Shown here in pieces: positions 56,304-64,000 of a stretch of 64,000 nucleotides of DNA. The notes under the pieces were generated by a model that did not search any database, had not been told where the DNA came from, and saw only the letters and a list, made by a program, of their open reading frames with translations. The DNA comes from Nereocystis luetkeana (taxonomy: Eukaryota > Sar > Phaeophyceae > Laminariales > Laminariaceae). Both the position numbers and the translations under genes were made by a program. The stretch is from assembly GCA_031213475.1 (NCBI GenBank), contig JARUPZ010000013.1:3832864-3896863 (forward strand). The letters are read 5' to 3'. Numbering within the stretch: position 1 is the first letter of the stretch; each line of letters opens with the position of its first letter.

Positions 56304-59300
56304 CATTCGCGGTAGTGACAGTTGCCCCTTTCCATTCCCGTTCCCGTTGTCTATACCTTTACGATTACCGTTACCATCACTGCCACCACCACCGTTACCA
56401 TTGCCGGTGCCGTCACTGCTTTCGTTTCCTCTACCGTTGTACTGATTACCTCTATGTTACCGGTTTCCTTTGCTCGTTACCCCTACCGTTAACGATTACC
56501 TTTGCTCGTTACCTCTACCGTGACCGATTACCTCTACGTTACCGAGTTACTTTGCTCGTTACCTCTACCGCTCATTGTTACCTTTGCTCGTTACCTCTGT
56601 CGCTACCGATAACCTCTACGTTACCGATTTCCTTTGCTCGTTACCTCTACGGTTACCGATCATCTTCACTCGTTACCTGTACCGTTACCGTTACCGCTGC
56701 CATTCCGCAGGGCCTGGCCGCTTACGTGGCGAGCCTGATTGACAGGACCCTAGACTGGAACGACATCAAGTGGCTCCGCACCATCTGCGGCAGCATGAAG
56801 GTCAGTCACATCAATCACCCTTTTGGCCCGTTGGTAGGACGGTAGGTCGGTAAAATCTGTCGATGCAAGTCAAGCCAGTCCGTCGGTTTGTTAGGTTGTT
56901 GGTCGATCTCGATCTCGATCGGCCGGTCGATCTGTTGGCTTGTTGGTCGATCTCGATGGTCGATCTCGATCGGGTGATCAGGCTGGTTGGTTTGTCGGCA
57001 TGTCGTCGACCTCGATCGGTCGGTAGGTTGTTATTCGGTTTGTCGGTCGGCCTCGGTCAGTCGGTTTCCTGTCGGTTTCCTGGTCGATCCGTAGGTAGGT
57101 TGGTTGGCTGATCGATCGGCCGGTCTATTTGGTTTGCTGGTTGGTCGGTTGGTCGTTCAACCTGTATGCTTCCCTATCGGTTCTTGTCGGCAAGTCAGGG
57201 AGTTTGTCGATCGGTATAATGATCGGTCGAGTTTCCAGCCGGTCGCTTCGTTGGCCGACCGGCCGGTCGGCTTACCTTTGTTTTTTCGATCTTTTTTTTC
57301 TATGTCTCTATCGACCGGCCTACTTCTTGGTTTTGTCGGTCGGTCGATCGATCGATAGTGCGGTCGGTCAGTTTGACTGGTGGTTTTTGTTGGTTGGTAG
57401 TTCGATCAGTCAAAAAACGGTTTTTCGATACTTTGGTCGGTGCGGCGGCCGGTCGGTCAGGCTGTTGGTCGATCAGTCAGCCATTTTCGTCGTACCGTCG
57501 GCATGTCGGTTACTGACTGGCCCATGAATCGTGGGAGGGTTCTCTGAAAACGAAAACATTTTTTTGTTTAGGCACTTGGTTGTTGCATATCCCTTACTCT
57601 TGATGTATAAATTCACTCAGGTGCTGTTTTGCTTTTTTATTCGTTTTATATAATATATTGAAACAACTTTATGAGCACCCAACGGTTCTGGAGGTGTCTC
57701 TATGAAAAGCAGGAACTTTGTTCCGTCTCGAAAGGGGTGCGTGGCCAATGCCGAGTTACCAAGGCAAGCAACAAATGAGCACCCCCCCCCCCGGTACTTC
57801 GTCCCTAAAGGGAGGCGTGGTCAGTGCAACAAACGGGTACTCACTTTTTTTTTTTTTTGTCTTGGATGTGTAAATGTGCTTCAGTTATTATGTGTGCTAC
57901 TCTTTTTGCTTCTTTTAGTTTTACCGAGGTATTTCTTCCACTCCAGAGTTATTGGAGCCCGTCCTGCGACCACTGTTGTGGCGATGAGCTAATGTGAGGA
58001 CAACAGCAACAACAACAAAACACAAAACAACAAAACTGCGAAACAACAAAACAACAAAAACAACAACTAAACAACAAAACAACAAAACAGCAAAACAACA
58101 AAGCAACAACAACAACAACAACGAACAACAACGAACAACAGCGAACAACAACGAACAACAGCGAACAAAAACGAACACAACCCCCCCCCCCCGGCCTTCC
58201 CCCGTTTTTGTTGTTCCAATATTTTTTGCCGGCCTGTTTTTTTGTTCGGCGAGACCAGATCGTGGTGAAGGGCGTGATGACCGCGGAGGACGCCTCCGAG
58301 GCGGTGCGTCAGGGCGTGGACGGCATCTGGATCTCCAACCATGGCGCTCGCCAGCTCGACACCACCCCTGCGACCATCGAGGTTCTGCCCGAGGTTCGTA
58401 CGTACATATAAGACATACCTGGGACACTTTTTTTTGGAAAATGAAGAATAAATAAATTTATACCAGGTATATATATATATAATAATATATATAATATCAT
58501 GGGAGCTGTGAGATGGACAATTTCCTTGAAACTCTCTTCGCGAGCTATTATTTATACTGCAGTAGTGTGTGGTACTTACTTTGGCGCTCATACCCAACAG
58601 ATAATGAAGAAACATTAATGACATGAGCTGTGGGAGATGGGACGATTTCCTTGAAACTGATCTTTCGCGAGCTGGTTTGATGATACTTCGATGGCGGCGT
58701 GGCGTATACAGCAACAGATTCCTGGTGCATACTATGTTAATAGTAGGACCTACGGTACACACAAAAACCTACCAGGTATATGTTTTCATGTGTTTACTAT
58801 CAATATTTGGTTCTATTTGCTATGGTCCCCCGTACCACGTACCTGGTAGGTGTACATCGTGGCGAAGTCCACGATCTCATAACACATGAGGTAATTGAGT
58901 CTTTTCATTTTTTTTTTTTTCCAACTTAATGCCCCCTAGGAACCTCGGCGCATTTTTTTTTGGGCTTTTTTCCTTGTAGGCACGCGTTTGCTTGAAGTCT
59001 ACATGAGTTGTGCACTAAGCACTTTACTCGCGGGTATCGAGTTATTGTTCGCTGTAGAATTCATAGGCGATTTTTTTCGAGGTTCCCCCCGAGGTGCACA
59101 GGGGCACACGTCATCAATCGTACCTTTTTTTTGTCACGGCAATCGTCTGAAAAAAGGCATACTTCGAAGTATGCGAACCTCCGTCCTTTTTCATGTTTAT
59201 AAAGTATCTTCTTATATATAAATATGATGATATCAAATCACCGAACAAAAAAAGGTATACCTTCGTCCTTTGTCGGCTTGTACCTTTTCCATCGTCTCAA

Positions 59301-60870
59301 ATCGCCGAAGAACTGACTGTCGTATACATGACGTTCGTCCTTTCTCGCCCATTCATCTCAAATCTCCCAAAAAACGGTACCTGGTACTACAGTAGTATAC
59401 TCATAGGTTCCCGTCTTTTTCTTTTTCATTTTTTTTTTCCCATTTTTTTTCCGTCCCTTTTCCACCATTTGTTTTTTTTTTTTTTTCATTTTTTTTGTTT
59501 CGACGTATCCAGTATATAGACGGGTCAAGAAGAGTCCGTCCGTGGCATTCCTTGAGACGGCTCCTGACTTGTTTGGACTTTACAGATCGTGCATGCAGGC
59601 AGTAAGTGAGTGGACGGTCTTTTGCGCCATTTTTTTTTTTTTAATTTTGCGCCTCCAGCAGTGAGTGGGCTGGCTGCCTCCGCCATTTTTTTATTTTTTT
59701 TTATTTGTGTCTCTAGTAGACGGGGTTAAGGGTCGGCCCGTGACAATCCTTAGACGGCCGTCTCCTGACATGTTTTGTGACAGGTGGTGCAGGCAGTGAG
59801 CGGGCGGTGCGAGGTGTACCTGGATGGAGGCATCTGCCGCGGCACTGACGTGTTCAAGGCCATCGCTCTCGGCGCTAAGGCCGTCTTCATCGGCCGCCCC
59901 GTGCTGTGGGGCCTCGCGCACAGCGTAAGTTTTTTTTTTTGTTGTTGTTGTGGTTTTTTTTTGCCTCGTGCAGTGTAGCTGGTGTACTTTTTGTTCGTGT
60001 GTTCGTGTGTGTATGTTTAATTTTTTTTATATAGCTTGCCTTGCCTTGCCCCTGCCTTGCCTTGCCTTCCCTTCCCTTGCCTTGCCTTGGTTTGCCTTGC
60101 CTTGCCTTGGTTTGCCTAGCCTTGCCTTGGTTTGCCTTGCCTTGCCTTGCCCTGCCTTGCCTTACCTTACCTTGCCTTGCCTTGCCTTGCCTCGCCTTTT
60201 CTTGCCTTTTATTGCCCTGGCTTGCCTTGGTTTGCCTTGGCCTGCCCTGCCCTGCCCTGCCTTGCCTTGCCTTGCCTTGCCTTGCCCTGCCTTGCCTTGC
60301 CTTGCCTTGCCTTGCCTTGCCTTGCCTTGCCTTGCCTGGCCTTGCCTGGCCTGGCCTGGCCTTGCCTGGCCTTGCCTGGCCTTGCCTGGCGTTGCCTGGC
60401 CTGGCCTGGCCTTGCCTTGCCTTGCCTTGCCTTGCCTTGCCTTGCCTTGCCTTGCCTTGCCTTGCCTTGCCTTGCCTTGCCTTGCCTTGCCTTGCCTTGC
60501 CTTGCCTTGCCTTGCCTTGCCTTGCCTTGCCTTGCCTCGCCTTGCCTTGCTTCGCCTTACCTTTTCTCGCCTCGCCTTTCTCTGCCTTGCCTTGCCTTGC
60601 CTTGCCCTGCCCTGCCCTACCGGCACACGAACCATCACCATTATTACACCGGCGCTGGCTTGTGTCCTGAACCTACCCCCCCGCCTCTCCCGCCTCGCCT
60701 CCTCTTTTTTTTTACCTTTTTTTTCGCAGGGAGAGGAGGGAGTGTCGAAGGTCCTGAAGCTGTTGAACGATGAACTGATCATGGCCTTGCAGCTGACCGG
60801 CTGCACTCGCATCAGCGCCGCTACCCGCGCAATGGTGACCCATCAGATCTCCTACTACTCCAAGCTCTGA
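42522..60870 (+). CDS. Glycolate oxidase-type FMN 2-hydroxy-acid oxidase, peroxisomal (nine exons)
   Basis: Nine exons join in frame into 395 residues, close to the family's usual 360-400. The FMN alpha-hydroxy-acid oxidase would oxidise glycolate to glyoxylate with release of hydrogen peroxide in photorespiration. Aligned with plant glycolate oxidase, the key residues are Tyr48 (DYYASGA), the PTAM site (101-104), Ser130 and Trp132 (LSSWST), Gln153 and Tyr155 (FQLYVYK), Thr181 (TVDTP), Arg190, Lys261 (VVKG), and His285 and Arg288 (SNHGARQLD). Trp132 favours short substrates such as glycolate. The C-terminus SYYSKL is a canonical PTS1 peroxisomal signal. One FMN-site Arg is replaced: [11 protein letters not shown] has Cys320 where plants have DGGVRRG. 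Exon 1 is inferred from phase and a good donor; the other eight are secure. Introns reach 5.7 kb. Confidence 0.9.
44935..45235. repeat. (TGATA)n / (CGATA)n pentamer repeat
   Basis: ATGATATGATACGATACGAT-type sequence over about 300 bases. Confidence 0.9.
45340..46630. repeat. GATCTGT-type dispersed repeat field
   Basis: TGATCTGTATGATCTGT words, CATGTTACCGGCTGGGAGCC and GGATCTATCTG...CAGATCCAGC foldbacks recur. Related copies lie near 14.8, 37.0 and 50.8 kb. Confidence 0.6.
46617..47716. repeat. Long dispersed duplication, copy 2 (about 1.1 kb)
   Basis: Same order as 38083-39210 throughout. Differences include a TACCAGGTA insertion at 47326-47334 and loss of the terminal hairpin. It lies in oxidase intron 1. 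Confidence 0.92.
48281..48398 (+). CDS. Oxidase exon 2
   Basis: After acceptor GGTTCAG it encodes [20 protein letters not shown] and [18 protein letters not shown] plus two bases of Arg63. The donor is AACAG/GCAAGAG, a GC donor; splicing to 52253 restores [14 protein letters not shown]. Confidence 0.92.
48606..48691. repeat. Dispersed repeat D, copy 2
   Basis: GAACCCTATGCGCGA, GGCACGCACCGGGGGG and ACACCTGTGACCACGGCTTG match 34513-34607. Confidence 0.7.
48770..49270. repeat. Degenerate tandem repeat, unit about 60 bp
   Basis: GCCAACCATGGCATCGCATG and GCAAGACTTCTGTCA recur seven or more times with drift. Confidence 0.8.
50455..50780. repeat. GATCTACAGATAGAT tandem repeat
   Basis: ATAGATGATCTACAGATAGA units with variants; includes a TACCAGGTA near 50543. 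Confidence 0.85.
51105..51190. repeat. (ATGATCTGT)n repeat
   Basis: TATGATCTGTATGATCTG in tandem, about eight units. Confidence 0.85.
51240..52050. repeat. Degenerate CCCAAAAATATCACGAAACC repeat
   Basis: Units of about 70 bases with ATATGTCAACCC-like ends. One unit reads GACCGTA-CCTGGTA-TATGTTAACCC (motif 51509-51517), where siblings lack the seven bases. Confidence 0.65.
51522..51620. mobile_element. Family B foldback in oxidase intron 2
   Basis: TTAACCCTTTTAGCACTGCA at the left, GGGGTCCTAAAAGGGGTGAA at the right. Confidence 0.85.
52253..52371 (+). CDS. Oxidase exon 3
   Basis: Encodes [20 protein letters not shown] and [19 protein letters not shown] plus the first base of Ala103. Donor CCG/GTGAGG. 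IAPTAM is part of the FMN site. Confidence 0.93.
52372..52720. repeat. Exon 3 end-like tandem units with poly(G), oxidase intron 3
   Basis: CGCGCCCACCGGTGAGGGGA, the exon 3 end plus donor, recurs near 52469 and 52546, each time with GGGATGGGGGGAGGGAGTTG. The donor region has thus been tandemly copied into the intron. A P1 fragment with poly(G) follows at about 52640-52710. Confidence 0.85.
52640..52710 (-). mobile_element. Family P1 end fragment, antisense
   Basis: A G run precedes GTACTCCATATCATGCATGG, CGTAGTCGTATGACCATAGT and CCCTCGCATCCC. Confidence 0.7.
53374..53662 (+). mobile_element. Family P1 repeat with poly(C), just before exon 4
   Basis: TGGAAGTGGCTACACTGGAA to ATCGAGTACACCCCCGCC and a C run. 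The C-rich end lies about 50 bases before the exon 4 acceptor, so it may serve as part of the polypyrimidine tract. Confidence 0.85.
53709..53875 (+). CDS. Oxidase exon 4
   Basis: After acceptor ACCAG it encodes [39 protein letters not shown] and WFQLYVYK. Donor AAG/GTACGA, phase 0. It carries the active-site Ser, Trp, Gln and Tyr. Confidence 0.95.
54095..54165 (-). mobile_element. Family P1 end fragment, antisense
   Basis: GGGGTGTACTCGATAGGAGA and CTCGATCTCATGCATGACC, with ACCATAGG at the truncated end. Confidence 0.75.
54180..54258 (-). mobile_element. Family P2 fragment, antisense
   Basis: A G run precedes CATACGCATTTATTGCTTGC, CTTAGTAGTTTGACC and GACCACGCATCGAGA. Confidence 0.75.
54672..54878 (+). 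CDS. Oxidase exon 5
   Basis: Encodes [40 protein letters not shown] and on to GTKDGGNDS, 69 codons. Donor TCG/GTAAGT. A C run of about 30 bases ends some 20 bases before the acceptor CCCCAG. Confidence 0.95.
54918..54960. repeat. (TA)n repeat
   Basis: TATATATA shortly after the exon 5 donor, ending in a TACCTGGTA. Confidence 0.85.
54965..55300. repeat. Tandem repeat, unit about 55-60 bp
   Basis: GAAGTATGGTGTTACCGGGT and CTCGTATACGATACTCGTAT repeat about five times. Two units carry 7-base TACC(A/T)GGTA insertions (54975-54983 and 55191-55199) compared with siblings. Confidence 0.88.
55432..55535 (-). mobile_element. Family A element
   Basis: TTACGGGGGGGCATAGTAAA at the left; the right end is GTATGGCCCCCCGAAA. 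Confidence 0.85.
55537..55637 (-). mobile_element. Degenerate family A element
   Basis: ATCAGGACCAAATGTGTTCG and GATGGGTCCTGATTATTATG keep the family order. TACCAGGTA (55541-55549) interrupts its left arm. Confidence 0.6.
55707..55760 (+). repeat. Duplicate of the exon 5 end and donor
   Basis: GGCGGGAACGGACTCGGTGA and GTATTACCGGGT copy GGCGGGAACGACTCGGTAAG at 54862 plus the following intron, with one extra G. It is a decayed duplicate inside intron 5. Confidence 0.75.
55815..56310. repeat. (AGT)n trinucleotide repeat, about 0.5 kb
   Basis: GTAGTAGTAGTAGAAGTAGT-type sequence in oxidase intron 5. Poly-Ser or poly-Thr frames through it are artefacts. Confidence 0.95.
56340..56700. repeat. GTTACC-type repeat before exon 6
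   Basis: CGTTACCTCTACCG and GATTACCTTTGCTCGTTACC words, ending CCGTTACCGTTACCGCTGCC about ten bases before the acceptor. This is the same hexamer and the same sense orientation as at the cyclophilin 29893-30065 exon. Confidence 0.85.
56711..56800 (+). CDS. Oxidase exon 6
   Basis: After CCGCAG it encodes [20 protein letters not shown] and [10 protein letters not shown], 30 codons, phase 0. Donor AAG/GTCAGT. Confidence 0.93.
56830..57530. repeat. GGTCGGTC/GATCGATC-rich degenerate repeat
   Basis: GGTCGGTTTG, TCGATCTCGATCGG and similar tetramer-based words over about 700 bases in oxidase intron 6. Confidence 0.7.
57700..57860 (+). mobile_element. Two adjacent P2 copies
   Basis: TTCCGTCTCGAAAGGGGTGC, AAGGCAAGCAACAAATGAGC and a C run, then a second start at ACTTCGTCCCTAAAGGGAGG ending GGGTACTC. 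Confidence 0.72.
57925..58180 (+). mobile_element. Short retroposon-like repeat with long AAC-rich tail
   Basis: GAGGTATTTCTTCCACTCCA, TTATTGGAGCCCGTCCTGCG and GTGAGGACAAC followed by about 170 bases of AACAACAAAAC-type tail. Confidence 0.78.
58259..58393 (+). CDS. Oxidase exon 7
   Basis: Encodes [40 protein letters not shown] and EVLPE, 45 codons, phase 0. Donor GAG/GTTCGT. It carries the catalytic His285 and substrate Arg288. A C run lies about 65 bases before the acceptor. Confidence 0.95.
58733..58836 (+). mobile_element. Family A element with damaged left end
   Basis: AATAGTAGGACCTACGGTAC and TGCTATGGTCCCCCGTA; the left TTACGGGGG is lost. TACCAGGTA at 58770-58778 interrupts the core. 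Confidence 0.82.
59784..59924 (+). CDS. Oxidase exon 8
   Basis: Encodes [40 protein letters not shown] and LWGLAHS, 47 codons, phase 0. Donor AGC/GTAAGT. The phosphate-binding loop has Cys320 in place of the usual first Arg. Confidence 0.95.
60035..60620. repeat. (CCTTG)n pentamer array, about 0.6 kb
   Basis: CTTGCCTTGCCTTGCC with blocks of TGGCCTGGCC. It fills most of the last oxidase intron. Long Leu-Pro-Cys frames are artefacts. Confidence 0.96.
60730..60870 (+). CDS. Oxidase exon 9 with SKL terminus
   Basis: After TTTCGCAG it encodes [39 protein letters not shown] and ISYYSKL-stop. The last three residues form a peroxisomal targeting signal. Confidence 0.95.
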   Translation, partial: GEEGVSKVLKLLNDELIMALQLTGCTRISAATRAMVTHQISYYSKL

Positions 60871-60879
60871 TACCACCTC

Positions 60880-61145
60880 TATATGGCATGCCACGCGGCA
60901 TGGCACCTTTTAATGGCGTGTGGCATGTCATTAGGTATTTTTTGTGGCGTGTGACATGACATCGTATACCGGTTTACGGCGTGGGACACGATCTGGTACC
61001 GTCTCACTGCACGTTACACGACCGAGTACCTCTTTTTCGACAGGTTACATGTAACTGTACCGTTTTATGGCGTGTGACACACGGCATGGTACCTTTTTGT
61101 GGCATGTGACACGGCACGGCATGACATGTGGCAGCACGTGTCGCA
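60880..61145. repeat. Degenerate tandem repeat downstream of the oxidase
   Basis: TGGCGTGTGACACGACATGG-type units with CTTTTT spacers, about 40-45 bases each. Confidence 0.75.
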
Positions 61146-61172
61146 AGCACCTCGTCGTATATACTCATCCAG

Positions 61173-61395
61173 CACGATGGTTGAAAATCAACCAGCCGCA
61201 GCGATGGTTGACATAGGAGACGGTTGGGAGAAACCATGGCAGAAAGCAACCACTCCGAACGGTGGTTGTTAGAAGAGCCGGCCGGGATGGTGGTTTTAAG
61301 AGGATTCACTCGAAACTATTGGTGGGAATACACGATGGTTGGCATCAATTACACCCGGAACGATGGTTGAAATTGTATCACCCGGAAAATAAGGC
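61173..61395. repeat. Degenerate CGATGGTTG repeat
   Basis: ACGATGGTTGAAAATC, GCGATGGTTGACAT, ACGATGGTTGGCAT and ACGATGGTTGAAATT at roughly 40-50 base spacing. Confidence 0.65.
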
Positions 61396-62640
61396 TCTTG
61401 CTTTTGTTTTAGTCAGGGGAGGGGGAAAACAGGAGGGGGCGGGGGGGGAGGGGGGGAAGGGTCGTCTAGTATTTTTTCTGTCGGGGGGAGGACTTTAACG
61501 CTGGTTTGACACGTAATGAAGTCCGGTTTTTCACTTTGTCTTTGACGTGTTCACGGTAGAAAAATTTAAGATGCCCCTGCCCCGCTCCTCCTCCCCCCCG
61601 CCGCGCGCCTTCCCCCCCCCCCTTGTTGCCCACACACAACAAAGTATAAGCAAGCGATAAGACCTGAATTGAGTAAAAAGCAGAGGAATACCCGCAAGAA
61701 CATGCGTGGCCGGTTGTCTCCACCTTCATCGCCGCAGAAAAATTTGCGTCTGCCCCCCCCCCCCACACCGGCCCCTCAGATACTTTTTTTTTCGTCTTTT
61801 CTATTTTTTTCCATTCGATTTTTCTTGTCTTTTGTGTGCATGCGCTGGCGGCTGCGTGTAATTTTGTTCCGTTTTGGTTTTTGTTTCACGTGTGTCGGAC
61901 TTTTTTTTTTTTCTTCTCGTTTTCGGGAGAATGATGGGGGAGGAGACCGTTTTTTTTCTTTTTTTTCCCATCTCCTCTTTTTTCTTTTTCTTTTTGCAGT
62001 GTGTTCCGGTGCAGACAGACGGAATAGAACACGCGGGCGTGAGAGACCCGGGGTGTTTTTGTTGAAATCGTTCCTCCCGTCAAAGTCCGTTCTGTTTCCC
62101 AACAGGTTTTGCCCGGAACGGGTTTTTCCCGAAACAGTTTTCTTGAAGCGTTTTTTTTTTCTTCTCTAACTGTTTTTTTCGGAACGGGTTTCTCTTGAAA
62201 ACGGTCTGCGGTCTGCTGACATCAACGGTTCGAAGAGGCGTTTTTCGCTATCTCTTTCGTTCGAGGAAGGACTCTAGCTCCCGGTGACTCGACTGAGTGA
62301 AACCGCGTTGTCTGGTTTGCGTCGGAGCGCGGGATGGGATGGGGGATGTGGGGGACAGGACGGGATATGGGATGGATACTTTTGTTTCGTATTTTTATTC
62401 GGCCTCCACGCCAAGCAGGACAGGAGAGGGAAGCGGAGGAAACGAGGGGAAGGTAGTAGTAGTAGTAGGCAAAATGAGATAAATCCTAAAAAACTAAAAC
62501 GCCCTTTGAATTAACGGGAAGGCGTGAAGAGACCACGAGGCTGAAAATCATGAAAAAAATCGCAGGATAAAAAATGACTTGAAAAAAAATGGTTTGGGCG
62601 AACGTTTAATACGATGTAGTGTAGTTCGTATGTACCAGGT
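61396..62640. other. No gene recognised; homopolymer-rich
   Basis: G, C and T runs with A-poor pyrimidine stretches. Open frames show no family resemblance. A TACCAGGTA lies near 62633. Confidence 0.4.
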
Positions 62641-62644
62641 ATCA

Positions 62645-62890
62645 CGATAGAGGTTCACCCTGAATTTTCTGAGGCTCCTCACTTGAGGAGCTCCATACCT
62701 CACCCGAAAACTGACTTGAGCAAAACTCACATATTTTGCATCTCGATGAATAATCCCATGGCGCATGTATACAAGATATACTCGTTCGTGAAACAATATT
62801 GGCATTCCGACGATTTTGGGTTAAGGAACCCCGTCATTCAGAAAACGCTTGAGCGGAAATGCGTTACTAGTACACCTCTATCGTAGAACG
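62645..62890 (+). repeat. Dispersed repeat C, copy 2
   Basis: GGTTCACCCTGAATTTTCTG, AGGCTCCTCACTTGAGGAGC, GGCATTCCGACGATTTTGGG and CCTCTATCGTAGAACGCGTC match 21527-21755, with an insertion of about 60 bases. Confidence 0.8.
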
Positions 62891-64000
62891 CGTCCGTTGC
62901 CACCATATCGGCACCCCGTTTTTTGGCTACAACATGAATAGGTGCGCTGTCCGTATACTGTCACGGGGGCTTCAGCCCGGAGACTTACGACCGGAAAACT
63001 TTTGTGGGGCCCCCGTTCAGCAGCTCTAAAACCACCATGCTGCACACACCGGTCTTCTTTTTCGCAATGCATGGCGTGTGTTTTTGTGTTCGTTCCTTCG
63101 CGTCAACCTGGGGATCCTCTCCATGCCGCGGTGTTGTTCTGTTTTTTTCGGTCCCTCACTTGGACCTTCGATCCCCTGCAACCTGCCGGATTGTTTTCTT
63201 TCGTGCGGTAGTGGCACGTAGACGCTGCTGATGGTGTTGGTTTTCTGTCTGTTTTTCGTCCCTCGCGTCAATTTACTTCGGTAGTCCTGCAACCGCTGCT
63301 GTGCAAGTAGTCTACCAATAGTAAACTGGTACAGTAAAATGGCTTTATTCTGTCGAAAATCTATTACAAATGTGTCCAGTTCTTCTGCCGGTGTAAACCG
63401 TTTTTTTTCCCGTTTTTATCCGGTTTCTGGTTAACCGGTTTAAACCGGCCAAAATAAACCGCGTTTTTGTTTTTCAAAAACCGACTACTCGAACAAGCCT
63501 GCTGGGTTTCCAAAAACCGGTTTTAACCGTTTTATTTTTTTATTTTTTTAAGTTGCCCACTTCTACTGGTAACATCCGATCAATGTAATCGGAGTTTTCG
63601 CCCGTTTGCCCGTACGTCGTATCAACTGGGTGTTATTATTGTATGACAGTGACAGCGGGGACATACAAATAACACACCATAATCAGTTGTGTTTTGGATC
63701 ACAGGGTGGGACGGCATATTAACTGCTTGCTGTGTACCAGACGAGCGTTTTGCCGCGACCTTAAACAGCCGACGGAGAAGAACGGGATTATTTGTCAATA
63801 AATGCAGTCGGCGGTGCGTGTTGGATGCACCTGAGACGAAAATGCATCGGGCGGGCTTCAATTCTGGCCGCGGTCGCGCAAGCGATAGTGACGTGTGTGT
63901 CAAGCGCGGGCTAACGTTTGGAGAGTACTCTTCAGATCAGACTATATAATGTACGACGCGTGCAGCGTGTGCATTGACTCCATATACATTATATGTTTTC
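62891..64000. other. No gene recognised
   Basis: TTAACCGGTTTAAACCGG-type words near 63430-63530 form short foldbacks. The open frame at 63689-63949 has no recognisable domain. Confidence 0.4.

Noticed and set aside
55832-56310. Poly-Ser and poly-Thr frames
   Set aside because: They come from the AGT trinucleotide repeat in an intron.
60041-60670. Leu-Pro-Cys-rich frame of about 200 residues
   Set aside because: It is the CCTTG pentamer array in the last oxidase intron.

Overview
The window is nuclear eukaryotic DNA: sparse, intron-rich, and filled with dispersed repeats, foldback elements, long C/G homopolymers and microsatellites. Two spliced genes can be rebuilt from exons whose splice phases agree. 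One (minus strand, about 25.7-39.6 kb) encodes a thylakoid-lumen cyclophilin of the TLP40/CYP38 type. The other (plus strand, 42.5-60.9 kb) encodes a glycolate oxidase-type FMN 2-hydroxy-acid oxidase ending in the peroxisomal signal SKL. A plastid gene, a peroxisomal photorespiration gene and introns of several kilobases suggest a photosynthetic eukaryote. My best guess is a photosynthetic stramenopile such as a brown alga or relative; that is an inference, not a match.

Layout. 0-3.7 kb holds a 5'-truncated, frameshifted non-LTR retrotransposon (RT, CCHC and endonuclease-like tail), a second copy of its 3' end and a long CATA microsatellite. 3.7-25.7 kb has no gene I can support. It holds copies of family A (about 105 bp, TA target duplication), family B (about 95 bp, TTAA ends, piggyBac-like), P1 and P2 (poly(C)-ended, variably truncated repeats) and simple repeats; at 13.3-14.1 kb family B is amplified in tandem. 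25.7-39.6 kb is the cyclophilin gene, interrupted by a 100-N assembly gap. 39.6-42.5 kb is the interval between the two divergently transcribed genes. 42.5-60.9 kb is the oxidase gene, nine exons and 395 codons, with introns full of repeats. 60.9-64 kb holds degenerate tandem repeats and nothing recognisable as coding.

The two genes have separate roles. The oxidase would turn photorespiratory glycolate into glyoxylate and hydrogen peroxide in the peroxisome. The cyclophilin would act in assembly or repair of photosystem II in the thylakoid lumen. They share head-to-head orientation and introns invaded by the same repeat families.

The most unusual signal is a 9-base motif, TACCAGGTA/TACCTGGTA, seen roughly 50 times by eye when about 0.5 would be expected by chance. 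Where a repeat copy with the motif can be set beside one without it, the difference is a clean 7-base insertion at a TA (TA becomes TA-CCWGG-TA). This looks like the footprint of an unidentified TA-targeting process.
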